A stretch of 64,000 nucleotides of DNA from positions 25,937,673 through 26,001,672 of the forward strand of contig OX031070.1 of NCBI GenBank assembly GCA_943736015.1. The letters are read 5' to 3'. Positions 1-11,033 of the stretch are shown piece after piece. The stretch is from Tridacna crocea (lineage: Eukaryota; Mollusca; Bivalvia; Cardiida; Cardiidae). Position numbers and translations under genes: made by a program. A model generated the notes under the pieces. It did not search any database, had not been told where the DNA came from, and saw nothing but the letters and a program-made list of their open reading frames with translations. The number at the start of each line of letters is the position of its first letter. The stretch's first letter is position 1.

Positions 1-331
1 ATTCTACTACGTTATACAATCATTTTTTAACTATGAACTTAAATTAACCTTCACTATATAGTTGATCTGTTTTCATCTAATTGAGTTATGGAAATCCCAG
101 ATAGTCTTTTTTCATTTGGCAGGTCACATATTTAAAAATAAGAGAAGTACTGAAAGTATTTTTTCTGCAATTTCTCCTTTTGCTGCATGTTTTGAATGAA
201 TTTAAGAAGTTTCCAAAACATAAATTCCTGTAAACAGTGTTATGTTTGACTGTTCTTTCTACTGTGCTTGTAAATGATTGATCAAGATTTTCTTTATTTA
301 TCGATTTAATTGTAAATGACCTTTATTGCAG

Positions 332-3300
332 GAAGCAGTAGAAGTTCTCCACAAAATCATGGTAGAATACAAAATTTTGAGAAGTCCACAAAACAAAGAA
401 GCGCAAACGGTAAATACTGTTTTAAATTTTATTTGTTGGAAGATTTTTCACTCAACCCTTTACCACACAAATCCTGAGAAGTGGGCCTTATGAAAATACT
501 GTTGGCACAGGAGAAAATGCTGGTGACCAGCATTTTCTCCTTTTCCCAAATTTTCTACCCTACCTTGGATAAATTTTATCATTTGAGCCATGTTTAACTT
601 GTAGTCTCCAATTGTGCTCACCTTGGACCAGTCTAAAGAGTAAACTCTATACCAAACAAAAAAAAAACTAGACTGGTTCAAATTGAGAGCATTTGCAGAT
701 GACAAAATAAATGTACCTAAAATCTGAACTTGTTTTAGGGAAGGGAAGAAAACATTGTTGGAAAAGGAGAAAATGCTGGTCACCTTTTCCCACAATGTTT
801 TCATAAGACTTCTGTAATAGGGTCGTTAAAGGTCGGGATTGTGTGGTAAAGGGTTTACTCTTTACCAAACAACAAAATTTTAGTTTGTCCAAATTGAAAG
901 CATTTGCAGAGGACAATGTAAAAGTGACCGAAAACTTGAAATTTGTTTTGTGAAGGGTAGAAAACAATGTGGGAAAAGGAGAAAATGCTGGTTACCAGCA
1001 TTTTCTCCTTTTCCCACAATGTTTTCTATAGGCTTCTTTCTCAGGGGCATCAAAAGTAGGGTATTTTGTGGTAATGGGTTAACAGACAACCTAGAGATTT
1101 AAGTTCTGATTGGCCAAGGCAGATAGTCTTAATTGGATGGATATCACATGTAAACTCTTCAGCTGTATACAATATAGCCTATCTTCATGAGCTGCAACTT
1201 TATGTTATTATAATTTCCTGAGTAAAAGTTTGGCTATATTATTATAAGTTACTGTTAACCCTGTACCAAATAGCGAAATTTTAGACTGTTCCAAATTGAA
1301 AACACTTGCAGTCTACAAAATAAATGTGGCTCAGAAACTGAAGTTTGTTTCCAGCAGGGTAGAAAACATGGTGGGAAAAGGTGAAAATGCTGGTTACTAG
1401 CATTTTCTCGTTTTACTTCAGTGTTTTCAAAAGCTTTCTCTTTCAGGGCTGTTCAAAGTCACTATTGTGTGGTAAAGGGTTAAACTTCTGTCCACAAAAC
1501 GTATGTAAGAATGTTATTATATTTCAGTAAACTCCTCAAGTGATATTATAGACAGCTATGCAGTTTTACTGAATACATCACCCGCAGATGAGGTACTTAG
1601 CCACATTATTATATTGTAACTCTTTCTCTACTGAATAAATAAAATGTATTTCCTCAAAGGCTAAAAATACATTTCTCTGCAGCTCCAGAGAATGTTTGCT
1701 TATAACCTAGAATATGGCATTGCACAGGGCAGATCAGAGATCAGATTGCATGCTCTGTGCAGTCTGATCTTGATCTACACTCTCTAGAAAAAGTTTCAGT
1801 GGCATTTATTGTATGGGAAAAGTTAACTTTTTAGCAAATGACAAAATTTTAGAATGATCTGTATTGAAAGTATTTGTAAGTAAGAAAGTAGATTTAGATG
1901 TGTATGAAATGACTGCATTTTTCTATGTGCCGCTCTTTCTACTTTCCATTGAAAATCAAGCACTTGCAGCCAAGCATTGGTACCGATATGTGGTGGTCTT
2001 GTTATACCCCCGTAAAACGAATGTTTTCGGGAGTATACTGGAATCAGCCTGTCTGTCTGCTTGTCTGTCTGTCTGTGTGTCCATTTGTGTGTCTGTCCGT
2101 GTGTCCATCCATGTACAAAATACATGTATGTACTAGCAATAGCCTGTTTCAGTCAAAGCGCTGGCGGGGATTTTTGAGTCACATTCAGTGACAGCTCTAG
2201 TTAATATTAGTACTGCTATCACCACAGGATTGCTGTATATGTTGTGAGAAGTTACAAGAATCTTCGGGTCATGGCACAGGTACTTTAGAGGATCATGCTG
2301 TCATCCAGCTGGAGAAGTGTAGTCACATGTTCCATAAACTGTGTTTGACAGCCATGTATGACAGCGGTCCACAGGTGAGCTGCAGTTTGTCACCACTTTC
2401 TGAACTTGGTCATGTAGCATAACAGATTGGAAACACAGTGGCAGAGGGAAAAACTTTCTCAGTATGGATTTGATATGACATAGTGGTTTGTCTCTTCCGA
2501 AACCACATTTTTTTGATGATTTTTAACCCTTTACCAAATACATGTACCAATAATCTTTAGTTGAATCTGACCCTGATAACTTTTCACAAAACGGCAAATG
2601 TCTGCGATAAGATCAGCAACTAGCAATTGCTCTTATCTTATAATATATTCTGTAGGTGTCAATCACTGATGCAAAAGTCTGCATTTAGCAATAATATGGT
2701 AAATTTATGATTAACCTTTTCACATGATCCTGAGTTTTAATGACCATGAGAATAGCCTTTTGAAAACATGGTGGGAAATGGAGAAAAAATGCTGGAAACC
2801 AAAATTTTCTCGTTTTCCAATGTTTTCTACCTGTTCAAGGATAAATACCATGGTTTGAAAGACATGTAGATTCCATCTGTAAACTTCCTTTAACCTGTAG
2901 GCTTTTACTGCAACTCACTTGTCTTTTGCGGCCATGTAGATTAAGGTCAGACTGCATAGAAAGTGCAGTCTAATCTTGGATGTACGCTGTCCAATAAAGA
3001 GATATTTTTGACCAAAAATATAAGTTTGAAGTTACTGTATTTGGCTTGAAAGTTTCATTTAACCCTTTACTCCATAGATACTCATTTCTACTCATTACTT
3101 TTAGGAACATTTTGAAAACATTGTGGCAAAAGGTGAAATTGCTCGTGACGAGCAATTTCACCTTTTGTCACAATGTTTTCTATGCTATCAAAAGGTGTCA
3201 TATACCCATGAAATAAAAGGCTTCACCCTTGCTGTTATATAGGGTCAATCAGAGGGAACATAGAAATGCCGTATGGGGTAAAGGGTTAAACTGTTTAGCA

Positions 3301-6300
3301 GGATAAGGGTTAACTCTTTACCACACTAGAAAATTTTAGACTGCTCCAAATTGAAAGCATTTGCAGACAACAAAATAAAGGTGATTGAAAAATTGAAATT
3401 TGTTCTGGGAAGGGTAGAAAACACTTTGGGAAAAGGAGAAAATGCTGGTTACCAGCATTTTCTCCTTTTCGCACAGTGTTTTCAAAAGGCTTCTTTCTCA
3501 GGGCGTCAAAAGTAGGGATTGTGTGGTAATGGGTTAATATAGAAAGGACATAAATTTTGATGTGTGGTAAAGGGTTAAGAGTTTGTGTGGATTCAGGCCT
3601 TAGTCAGGATGTCAGGATTTTAAAGAAATTTTTTCGGAAACAAATTGTAGGAAGGAAGTCTACAGTGTCCCACTTGTAAGACATTTTATGGCGAGAAGCG
3701 GGGAAACTGTCCTGCTGGAGAGATGGAATATCATGTGATCAGTGCAGTTCTACCAGGCTATGAAGGCCATAAAACTATACAGATATCTTATCACATACCT
3801 TCAGGGACACAGGTAAGCTGGGGGGGATATGATTTGAGTAAGGGAGAGAGCTAACTGTTAAAATACCTTCATGGCTATAGTTGCCTTTGCTGTCAGTATA
3901 GATCAAGATCAGGCTGCACAAAAAGTGGAGCCTGATCTTTGATCTATCCTCCACACTCTGCTGAAACACTCTACACGAAAGCAACTATGAAATTGTGATT
4001 ATTCAGGTCTTATTTTTTTGTACACGGAGTATGTATGTTATGTTTATTCGGCACTCTAAGAGATAACTCTTAACCCTCTGCCACACAATCCTGGCTTGAA
4101 ATAACCCTGAGAAAGAAGCCTCTTGAAAACATAGTGGGAAATGGAGAAAATGCAAGTAACCAGCATTTTGTCCTTTTCTCACAATGTTTTCTGCCCCTTT
4201 CAAAGCAAATTTTAGAATTCTGTTGTATGGAAAAAGGGTTAATGATGGAAAATAAACATGTTTAACCCTTTACCTCACAATGACGACTTTTAACACCCTG
4301 AAAGAGAAAGTATTTTGAAACATTGTGGGAAAATTAGAAAATGCTGGTAATCAGTATTTTCTCCTTTTTGCACAATTTTTTCTACCCTGCTTGAATCTCA
4401 TCTGAATTTTTGAGTTATATTTTTCGTCTGCAAGTGCCTTCAATTTGGACTAGTCTAAAATTTTGTGGTTTGGTAAAGACTTGACTATGTATCACATAAT
4501 CCTGGCTTTTAACAACCATGGGAGAGAATCCTTTTGAAAACATTGTGGGAAAATGAAAAAAATTCTTAATTCTTTATTGCAACACCTGGACTTTTAACAA
4601 CCGTAAAGAAGAAGCCTTTTGAAATCATTGTGGGAAAAGAATAAGATGCTTATAACCAGCATTTTCTCCCTTTCCCACTATGTTTTCTACCCTACTAAAA
4701 CCAGAATACATCATTTTAGCTACATTTAAATTGTTGTCTGCAGCTACTGACAATTTGCACCAGTCTAAAATTTTGTTGTTTGATATTGTGTTAACAAGTA
4801 TTTTTACCTTTCCCTATAAACAAGTTTCTATTTTTTATTCACATTTGTCATCTGCAAACGCTTTCAATTTGGACAAGGTTAAAATAATATCTCTTCCTAT
4901 GTTAACCTTTTACCAAACCATCCCAATCACCATTCAATGGCCTTAACTCTTTACCACATATAACCAAATAATAGACTTGCCCAGATTGAAAGCATTTGCA
5001 GAAAACAATTTAAACATAGCTCAAATGATGGAATTGGTCTTTGATAGAGTAGAAAATATTGTGGGAAAAAGAGAAAATGCTGGTTACCAGCATTTTCTCC
5101 TTTTCCCACAATGTTTTCAAAAGGCATCTTTCTATGAAACTTTGTAAGTCGGGATTGTGTGGTTATGAGTTAAGGAAGCAGGCCAACTCATGTCAGATTT
5201 CTTTGAACACATATTAGTATTTCCCAGTGTATAGATCAGAAAATGTAAGACCATCTTGAGATGCACGAGCAGCAATATCCATAAAACCAATTCACTTCCA
5301 TCAAATAGGTACGAAATGATGCCAAAAATTGTGATATCAAATGTGTGTAAGATAAGAAAATTGTACTGGGTATATTACGCTGAAAACAAGGGAGGCTATG
5401 TGATACATGTATAAGTAGTTTTTTCTGGTAATAGTTTTGTGTTCAACATTATAGGGCCCAGAGCATCCCCATCCAGGCAAAAGATACTCCACGCGTGGGT
5501 TCCCGCGTATTGGTTATGTACCAGACTGTGATAAAGGAAGAAAGGTAAGATAAGTTTTTTTTGTTTATCTCTCTCACAGGCCATTAGGCAGAACTGCTGG
5601 AAAACTTTAAGAACATATTATTGAAAATTGTCTCATCGATTTAGTCCTTCACCATAATTTTATGTAGGTCCAAATTGAAAGTGTTGGTAAACAACAAATT
5701 ACATGCAGCTCAGATTGGTAACTTACGAAATTTGTAGTTGAAAGGTTAGAAAACATGTCGGTTATCTACATCTTCTTCTTTTGTCCATAATATTTTCAAA
5801 AGCTTTCTGGGTGCTTAACCTTTACCAAACAATCCATGGTTTATAGGACTCTGAGATAGAAGCCTTTTGAAAACATTGTGGGAAAAGGAGAAAATGCTGG
5901 TAACCAGCATTTTCTCCTTTTCCCACAATGATTTCTGCCCTACTAGAAACAAATTTAAATTTTTGAGTTACGTTTATTTTGTCGTCTGCAAGTGCTTTCA
6001 ATTCGGAACTGTCTAAAATTTTGTTGTTTGATAAAGGGTTAAAACAAGAGATTGTTTGGCAACTTGTTCCTAGAAGACTTTGCATGCCACTGATTGGCTG
6101 CTTTCCCAAATCATTAAAGTAGGAGTGAGAAATTGATAAGTCCTGCCATCATGACAAAATAAAAGTGACTGAAAATTTGAAATTTGCTTTGTGAAGGGTA
6201 GAAAATATTGTGGGAAAAGCAGAAAAAGCTGGTTACCAGCATTTTCTCCATTTCCCACAATGTTTTCTAAAGGCTTCTTTATCAGGGTTGTCAAAAGTTG

Positions 6301-7645
6301 GGATTGTGTGGTAAAATTACCTTTATTTTGTGGTCGGCAAATGCTTTCAATTTGGACAAACCTAAAATTTTGGTAATGATTTTAGAATGGAGGAGGTTTT
6401 TGAGATTTTTTTTCTAGACTGAAAATATCCATTGTATTAAGTTGGCTCTAGTAATTTAATCCTTTACCAAACGACAAAAGTTTTTACTTTCCTTCATCAA
6501 ATGGAGACCATTTGAAAAAGACAAAATAAGTGTAGCTTAAATGATGATTTCTGTCACTGATAGAGTAGAAAACATTGTTTGTAAAGGGAGAGAAGCAGGC
6601 TGGTAAGTAGAATTTTCTCCTTTTCCTGCAATCTTTTCAAAAGCTTTCTTCTTCAGGGTTGTTTAACCCTTTACCTGATATGCCAATTTGAGGCTCTTCC
6701 ATTTCAGCAGCAAATAAAGATATGATGTCAGAAATATGGACAAATGAGGATACAAATATCTGATTGATTGGAAAACATTGTTGGAATAGGAGAAATTGCT
6801 CGTAACAAGCAATTTCTCCTTTTCCCACAATTTTTTCAAAAGCTGTCTGTTGTTGATATGTCAAAATGAGTATCTATGGAGTAAAGGATTGATTGATAAA
6901 AGGAATACCGGTATTACAATTTGCCAGGGTAAAGATTGATTAACTTTTTACCACACAACAAATTTTAGACTCATCCAAATTGAAAGCATTTGCAGATGAC
7001 AAATCGAAATTAATGTGGCTGAAATTATTAAATTTTTTTTCCTGAAAGGTTTAAAACATTGTGAGAAAAGGAGAAAATGCTGGTTACCAGCATTTTCTCC
7101 CTTGTCCAAAATGTTTTTAAATGGCCAATTTCCCAGAGTTGTTAAAATGCTGGATTGTGTAGTACCACACAATCCCTACTTTTGACGCCCCTGAGAAAGA
7201 AGCCTTTTGAAAACACTGTAGGAAAAGGAGAAAATGCTGGTAACCAGCATTTTCTCCTTTGCCCACAGTGTTTTTGATCCTTCCCAGAATGAATTTCAAT
7301 TGTTCAGTCACCTTATTTTGTCGTCTGCAAATTCTTTCAATTTGAACCTGTCTAAAATTTTGTCGTGTGGTAAAGAGTTAAACTATATGTACATTATGTA
7401 TGTTGATTTTCGTTTCAAAGGTTTTACAACTACTGATTGTGGCATGGAAACGGAGGTTGACCTTCACAATCGGTACGTCAGCGACCACGGGTGAAGATGA
7501 CACTGTGATATGGAATGAGATCCACCACAAAACAGAGCTGGGTACCAACTATTCTGGTCATGGGTATCCAGACCCCAAATATTTGGACAATGTTTTACTT
7601 GAGCTTGCAGTGCATGGGATTACAGACAAAGATTTGCCACCTTGA
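332..7645 (+). CDS. DTX: Deltex-family E3 ubiquitin-protein ligase, 3' part (six exons; N-terminus outside window)
   Basis: Exons read directly: 332-409, 1528-1592, 2228-2374, 3651-3812, 5455-5544 and 7421-7645 (stop TGA). All are bounded by AG/GT and phases join without a stop. The first two encode a Ser-rich linker (frame starts at 334; the codon across the first junction is G|TA). 2228-2374 plus the start of 3651-3812 encode a RING finger: CCICCEKL, then CSHMFH, then CPTC, giving the Cys/His zinc ligands. The rest ([72 protein letters not shown]) is the Deltex C-terminal domain, complete to the end. Known role: RING-type ubiquitin transfer, modulating Notch signalling in the cytosol/endosome; the DTC domain binds NAD+/ADP-ribose in human members. 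About 255 residues are visible; WWE domains, if present, lie upstream. The RING plus DTC pattern fits DTX1/2/4 best, but DTX3-type cannot be excluded without the N-terminus. Introns are filled with TTAA palindromic elements. Confidence 0.95.
456..639 (+). mobile_element. TTAA MITE type A, right end damaged
   Basis: Left end CCCTTTACCACAC after TCAA; core centred near 524 (CTGGTGACCAG). Right TIR lost. First Deltex intron in the window. Confidence 0.8.
644..853 (-). mobile_element. TTAA MITE type A, core half deleted
   Basis: Long arm first; one inner arm of the palindrome (between GCTGGTCACC and TTTTCCCAC) is missing, so no hairpin can form. Confidence 0.8.
858..1078 (-). mobile_element. TTAA MITE type A, intact
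   Basis: 221 bp, perfect core 961-1027 apart from the outermost pairs; TTAA at 1079-1082. Confidence 0.9.
1259..1479 (-). mobile_element. TTAA MITE type A, diverged core
   Basis: TTAA on both sides (1255-1258, 1480-1483). Core mismatches on the right arm only (CTCGTTTTACTTCAGTG). Confidence 0.88.
2001..2200 (-). mobile_element. CTAGAGCTGTCACTGAATG element (copy 1)
   Basis: Reverse-oriented copy in the second Deltex intron. It has the hairpin GTTATACCCCCG / CGGGAGTATAC at 2001-2041, then (CTGT)n-rich sequence, then the complement of the 5' start at 2181-2200. Confidence 0.7.
2718..2895 (+). mobile_element. TTAA MITE type A, degenerate
   Basis: Core 2760-2832 with CTGGAAACCAAAATTTTC; right part eroded. 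Third intron of Deltex. Confidence 0.65.
3063..3285 (+). mobile_element. TTAA MITE type B, intact
   Basis: TTAA at 3059-3062 and 3286-3289. Ends CCCTTTACTCCATAGATACT and the inverse of CCCTTTACCCCATACGGCAT. Core 3113-3180 has arms ACATTGTGGCAAAAGGTGAA and centre TTGCTCGTGACGAGCAA. Confidence 0.92.
3314..3533 (-). mobile_element. TTAA MITE type A, intact
   Basis: TTAA at 3310-3313 and 3534-3537; core 3416-3484 with one arm changed to TTCGCACAGTG. Confidence 0.9.
3871..3992. mobile_element. Short palindromic element, CAGACTGCA family
   Basis: GATCAAGATCAGGCTGCAC (3901-3919) is nearly inverted at 3925-3944. The outer TAGTTGCCTTTGC / GAAAGCAACTA words form imperfect ends. Relics with the same GTGCAGTCTGATCTTGATCT core lie near 1719-1796, 2921-3000, 8076-8136, 26945-27000, 56165-56200 and 62478-62530. 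Confidence 0.6.
4074..4238 (+). mobile_element. TTAA MITE type A, internally deleted
   Basis: 165 bp; TTAA both sides (4070-4073, 4239-4242); most of the long arm is missing. Confidence 0.85.
4266..4480 (+). mobile_element. TTAA MITE type A, diverged
   Basis: TTAA 4262-4265, right TTAA mutated to TTGA; core about 4318-4383. Confidence 0.82.
4575..4795 (+). mobile_element. TTAA MITE type A, diverged, preceded by another fragment
   Basis: Core about 4622-4688. A left-end fragment of a second copy lies at 4490-4560, and a right-arm fragment at 4796-4900. Confidence 0.75.
4947..5169 (-). mobile_element. TTAA MITE type A, intact
   Basis: TTAA 4943-4946 and 5170-5173; core 5055-5121 near perfect. 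Confidence 0.9.
5819..6038 (+). mobile_element. TTAA MITE type A, intact
   Basis: TTAA 5815-5818 and 6039-6042; core 5868-5934, one mismatch. A degenerate copy occupies 5640-5810. Confidence 0.9.
6150..6316 (-). mobile_element. TTAA MITE type A, left part missing
   Basis: Core 6200-6266; a right-arm scrap of opposite orientation follows at 6317-6376. Confidence 0.75.
6460..6662 (-). mobile_element. TTAA MITE type A, degenerate
   Basis: TTAA 6456-6459; core reduced to scattered matches around 6565-6640. It abuts a type-B copy sharing the TTAA at 6663-6666. Confidence 0.7.
6667..6888 (-). mobile_element. TTAA MITE type B/C intermediate
   Basis: Ends as type B (inverse of CTCCATAGATACTCATTTTG), but the core (6768-6838) is AGGAGAAATTGCTCGTAACA, mixing type A outer arms with the type B centre. 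Confidence 0.85.
6944..7377. mobile_element. Two TTAA MITEs fused end to end
   Basis: 6944-7164 (minus) and 7165-7377 (plus) meet at GGATTGTGTAGTACCACACA (7153-7172), where the usual TTAA and terminal GGG/CCC are gone. Outer TTAA at 6940-6943 and 7378-7381 remain. The pair ends 43 bases before the last Deltex exon. Confidence 0.88.
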
Positions 7646-7718
7646 AACAACAATTATGCAGATCTTTTCTGTTATTTATTATGCGTGAAACCTTAATTCT
7701 TTCATAACACAAAGTTAA

Positions 7719-7962
7719 CTTTTTACCACACAATGGCGACTTTTAATGACGCTAAGAAAGAAGCCTTTTGAAAACAGTGTGGGAAAAGGAGAAAATGCTG
7801 GTTACGAGCATTTTCTCCTTTTTCCACAGTGTTTTCTACCCTTCCCAAACCAAATTCTAATTTTACAGTCACCTTTATTTGGTCGTCTGCATACACTTTC
7901 AATTTGGACCAGTCTACACTTTCAATTTCGACCAGTCTAAAATTTTCTTGTGTGGTAAAGAG
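7719..7962 (+). mobile_element. TTAA MITE type A just after the Deltex stop
   Basis: TTAA 7715-7718 and 7963-7966. 244 bp because ACTTTCAATTTxGACCAGTCTA is tandemly doubled in the long arm. Core 7766-7833, starts 73 bases beyond the stop codon. Confidence 0.9.
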
Positions 7963-8056
7963 TTAAGATACACTTTTACAACAATACAAATATGGTCGAA
8001 GTTCCACTCGGAAATGAAATGAGATTTCTGTCACAATCTAGAACAAAATAATCGAG

Positions 8057-8062
8057 AATAAA
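8057..8062 (+). promoter_or_regulatory. Candidate polyadenylation signal of the Deltex gene
   Basis: First canonical AATAAA downstream of the Deltex stop that I see, 412 bases after it. None occurs between the stop and the TTAA element at 7719-7962. If it is used, that element is transcribed within the 3' UTR. Placement is inference. Confidence 0.4.
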
Positions 8063-8075
8063 ATAGTGGAGGGTG

Positions 8076-8140
8076 TGGATCAGAGATTAGACTGCACATT
8101 TTGTGCAGTCTGATCCTGCACTACACTATCAACAAACCCT
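8076..8140. mobile_element. CAGACTGCA palindrome relic downstream of Deltex
   Basis: GATTAGACTGCACA (8085-8098) pairs with TGTGCAGTCTGATC (8102-8115) around a 3-base loop. Confidence 0.6.
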
Positions 8141-8541
8141 TGTTCTGGCTGCTGTAAGGAAAGGGTTCTATGGAGGAATACAAAGGTTTTTTTGATACTT
8201 TGATTATTTACCCTTTTTTTATTTGCTTACTTCATCATGCAAAAAGATGGCAATATTTGTTGTGTTATTAGAACTGTAAAAGAGCAGGCTTCACTACTCA
8301 GATACCTATTCTGTAGACACAGTCTTCGATTTCAAATCATTATGGTAAGCCTTCAAGTGCCAAAATTAGTGCAATGGAAGCGGTCAGACTTCAAGCAGAG
8401 AGCCCAGCTTGTTAGATACCTGTTTAAAGTGCTCCTAAAGGTGTTTACCTTATAGAAGTTCAGCCACTTGGTGTAAAAGGAGATTTTTTACTTGTATAGT
8501 AAAACTCTGATATTGGAAATTGAAGAGGACTGCCAGATTAA

Positions 8542-8725
8542 ACTCTTTCCCAAACAAGCCCTTGCTTTTACGTGTCTGCAGTAGGTCATAACGAGCAATT
8601 TCTCCTTTTCCCACAGTATTTTCTGTCCGTTCAGATAATTTTCTGACATTGTTATGAAAGTTAAAATTGTCGTCTGCAAACTCTTTCAGTTTGGAAGAGT
8701 CTAAAATTTGTTGTTTGGGAAAGGG
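8542..8725 (+). mobile_element. TTAA MITE type C, half core deleted
   Basis: TTAA 8538-8541 and 8726-8729; ends CTCTTTCCCAAACAAGCCCT and its inverse; short arm has TTTTACGTGTCTGCAGTA. Left core arm missing. Confidence 0.82.
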
Positions 8726-9206
8726 TTAATTCACTTCAAACATGAATCTCTATATTGATACGGCAAGCATTGGTATATCTTTGGTCGGGAACATGAATGC
8801 ATGTGCATGAAGTATAGCATTTATTCAACCAAAACAAGGTTGTTCCAAGTTGTTATTTTACAGTAAATAATTAAGCCAAGTATCTGACTGACACTCTAAA
8901 GCATGTTCTATGCAGTCAATTGTGGAAGTGTTATATTCATATGTTGGTATGGGCAAAAACTCCTTCTTGTCATCATAACTCAAGTTGTCATGGGCTTTTT
9001 GGAATCCATTTTTGAAATATATTGAATATATTTTAAAGTGTTTAAACATCCTGGGAATTGGAGGAAATGTTGATACCAGCATTTTTCACCATTTACTAAA
9101 ATGTTTTCAAAAGCTGACTTCCCCAAAATATGGAATTGTTTTGTAATTAGTCTAATTGCTTCTTTTTGAGGTAAAGATAACCATGGAATCTTGTGCATGA
9201 CTTTAA

Positions 9207-9432
9207 CTCATTACCAAACGACAAAATTTTAGGGTTGTCCAAATCAAAAGCATTTGCAGACAACAAAATAAAAGTGACTGAAGATTTGAAATTTGTTTTA
9301 TGAAGGGTAGAAAACATTGTGAGAAAAGGAGAAAATGCTGGTTACCAGCATTTTCTCCTTTTCCCACAATGTTTTCTAAAGGCTTCCGTCTCAGAGGCGT
9401 CAAAGTAGGTGTGTAGATTGTGTGGTAATGGG
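9207..9432 (-). mobile_element. TTAA MITE type A, intact
   Basis: TTAA 9203-9206 and 9433-9436; core 9311-9377 near perfect. A degenerate relic lies at 9040-9165. Confidence 0.9.
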
Positions 9433-9436
9433 TTAA

Positions 9437-10196
9437 TAATTGATTTATGTGGTTTTGATATGAATAATGTTAATCATTTCTTATTTTAGAGTTTTGTTTA
9501 TCACAGGAAAACAAAAAAATATTCTGTTTTATGCATGCAATTTACATTGAATAATGAACGTTAAACTCTTCATTGTGTTTTTCTTTTTTTTAAATTTTAT
9601 TTTACTTCCTTTAAAAGAATAGAGGACTTTTATATTTTTTGGAAGGATCAAAATTTATTTCAGGTGAACATTGTTGCTTTTATTTTCACCCTGGTGCAGC
9701 CACAAGTGAAAATATGACCAATGATATCCATGAGATGAAATAAGTTTTGATCTTTCACAAGACAAAAAAAAGAATTATTTATTTATCTCGCACTTCTCAT
9801 CCCTTTTAATTTTGGGACAATTTCACCAAACGCGAGAATTGTAGGATAAATTACATCATATTTCTATCTGGTCAAATGGCATATGCTATGTAAATAGTGC
9901 TCGAGAAGTACTGTTTTCACCTTTAGGTGAAGAGTTAAAAAATAAAATTGATATTTTTCACTTGTCGTAACCACGAAATGTGAAACAAAATTCCATCATA
10001 ATTTCTCAGTAAACTACTGAAAAGCAGGAAATACAAACTTTCACAAACTATTCTACACCAAAAGCTAATTCATATTTGCCCGACTACACAAATCGCTGGC
10101 TAAGAGAGGATGCAGAACTCTATTCAGAATGGTGAATCAGGCCCATGAATAGGATGACGGAAGCCATGAATGCACTTGTTACTGCCAGATACAATC
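9437..10196. other. No gene recognised
   Basis: AT-rich; no repeats or motifs identified. Confidence 0.5.
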
Positions 10197-10200
10197 TTAA

Positions 10201-10417
10201 CTCTTTACCCAACGACAAAATTTTATACTTGCCCAAATTGAAAGCATTTGCAGACAACAAAATGAATATGACTTAAAAATTGAAATCTGTCTTGGGAAGG
10301 ATAGAAAAAATTGTGGGAAAAGGAGAAAATGCTAGTTAACAGCATTTTCTCCTTTTCCCACAATGTTTTCAAAATCTTCTTTTGGGTCTTTTAAAGTTGG
10401 AATTGTTTGGTAAAGAG
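10201..10417 (-). mobile_element. TTAA MITE type A, start of a three-copy row
   Basis: TTAA 10197-10200 and 10418-10421; core 10306-10374. Directly followed by a truncated plus copy (10422-10543) that uses the same TTAA. Confidence 0.88.
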
Positions 10418-10547
10418 TTAAGCCCTGCAACACAATTTCCAGGTTTAACGGCCCTGAGAAAGAAAGATGATGAAATACTTGTGGGAGAAAGAGAAAATGT
10501 TGGTAACCTGTATTTTCTCCTTTTTCCACAATCTTTTTCACTCTTAA

Positions 10548-10588
10548 CCCCAAACCACACAGTCCTGAGTTTGAACAACCTTAAGGAG
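10548..10588 (+). mobile_element. TTAA MITE left end, split by the CACTA element
   Basis: TTAA 10544-10547, then CCCCAAACCACACAGTCCTG and the short arm up to AAGGAG. The rest of the copy resumes at 15901 with GAGGACAGCATTTGAACACA and runs to about 16080. Confidence 0.82.
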
Positions 10589-11033
10589 CACTACTGCAAC
10601 AACCACCATGAAATAACCATGAAAGATCCATCAAAAAGCCATTACCTAATACCAATTAAAAGCGACATAATCCATGGCCATTAAATTTGGGTAAAACACC
10701 ATCAATTTTTGGTAATCACCCATTAAAAGTTATGCCATTGACTTTTAATGGGCACATTTAAAATATATTTCATGGGTCATTACTTGATGGTTGAAAAATT
10801 TAATGGTTAATTTCATGGGTTTAGCGGCCATGAAAAGCGATAAAACTCATGGGCCATTAAAATTAATTAATGGGTTTATCATAATTTCATGACAATGTCA
10901 TTGGATAACATCATGCCATTAAATTTCCAGTAATGGGGATCATGTCTACCCATTAAATATATAATAATGGCCATGAATATTATTATATATGAATGTCACA
11001 GTCATTTGATGGCTAGTAGAAAAAAAGACCATT

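Noticed and set aside
456-545. MicroRNA gene interpretation of a single core hairpin
   Set aside because: The hairpin is a repeated element with dozens of copies; without small RNA data a specific miRNA call is unsupported.
1823-2191. Frames rich in Cys/Leu/Ser from CTGT repeats
   Set aside because: Microsatellite translation inside the CTAGAGCTGTCAC element.
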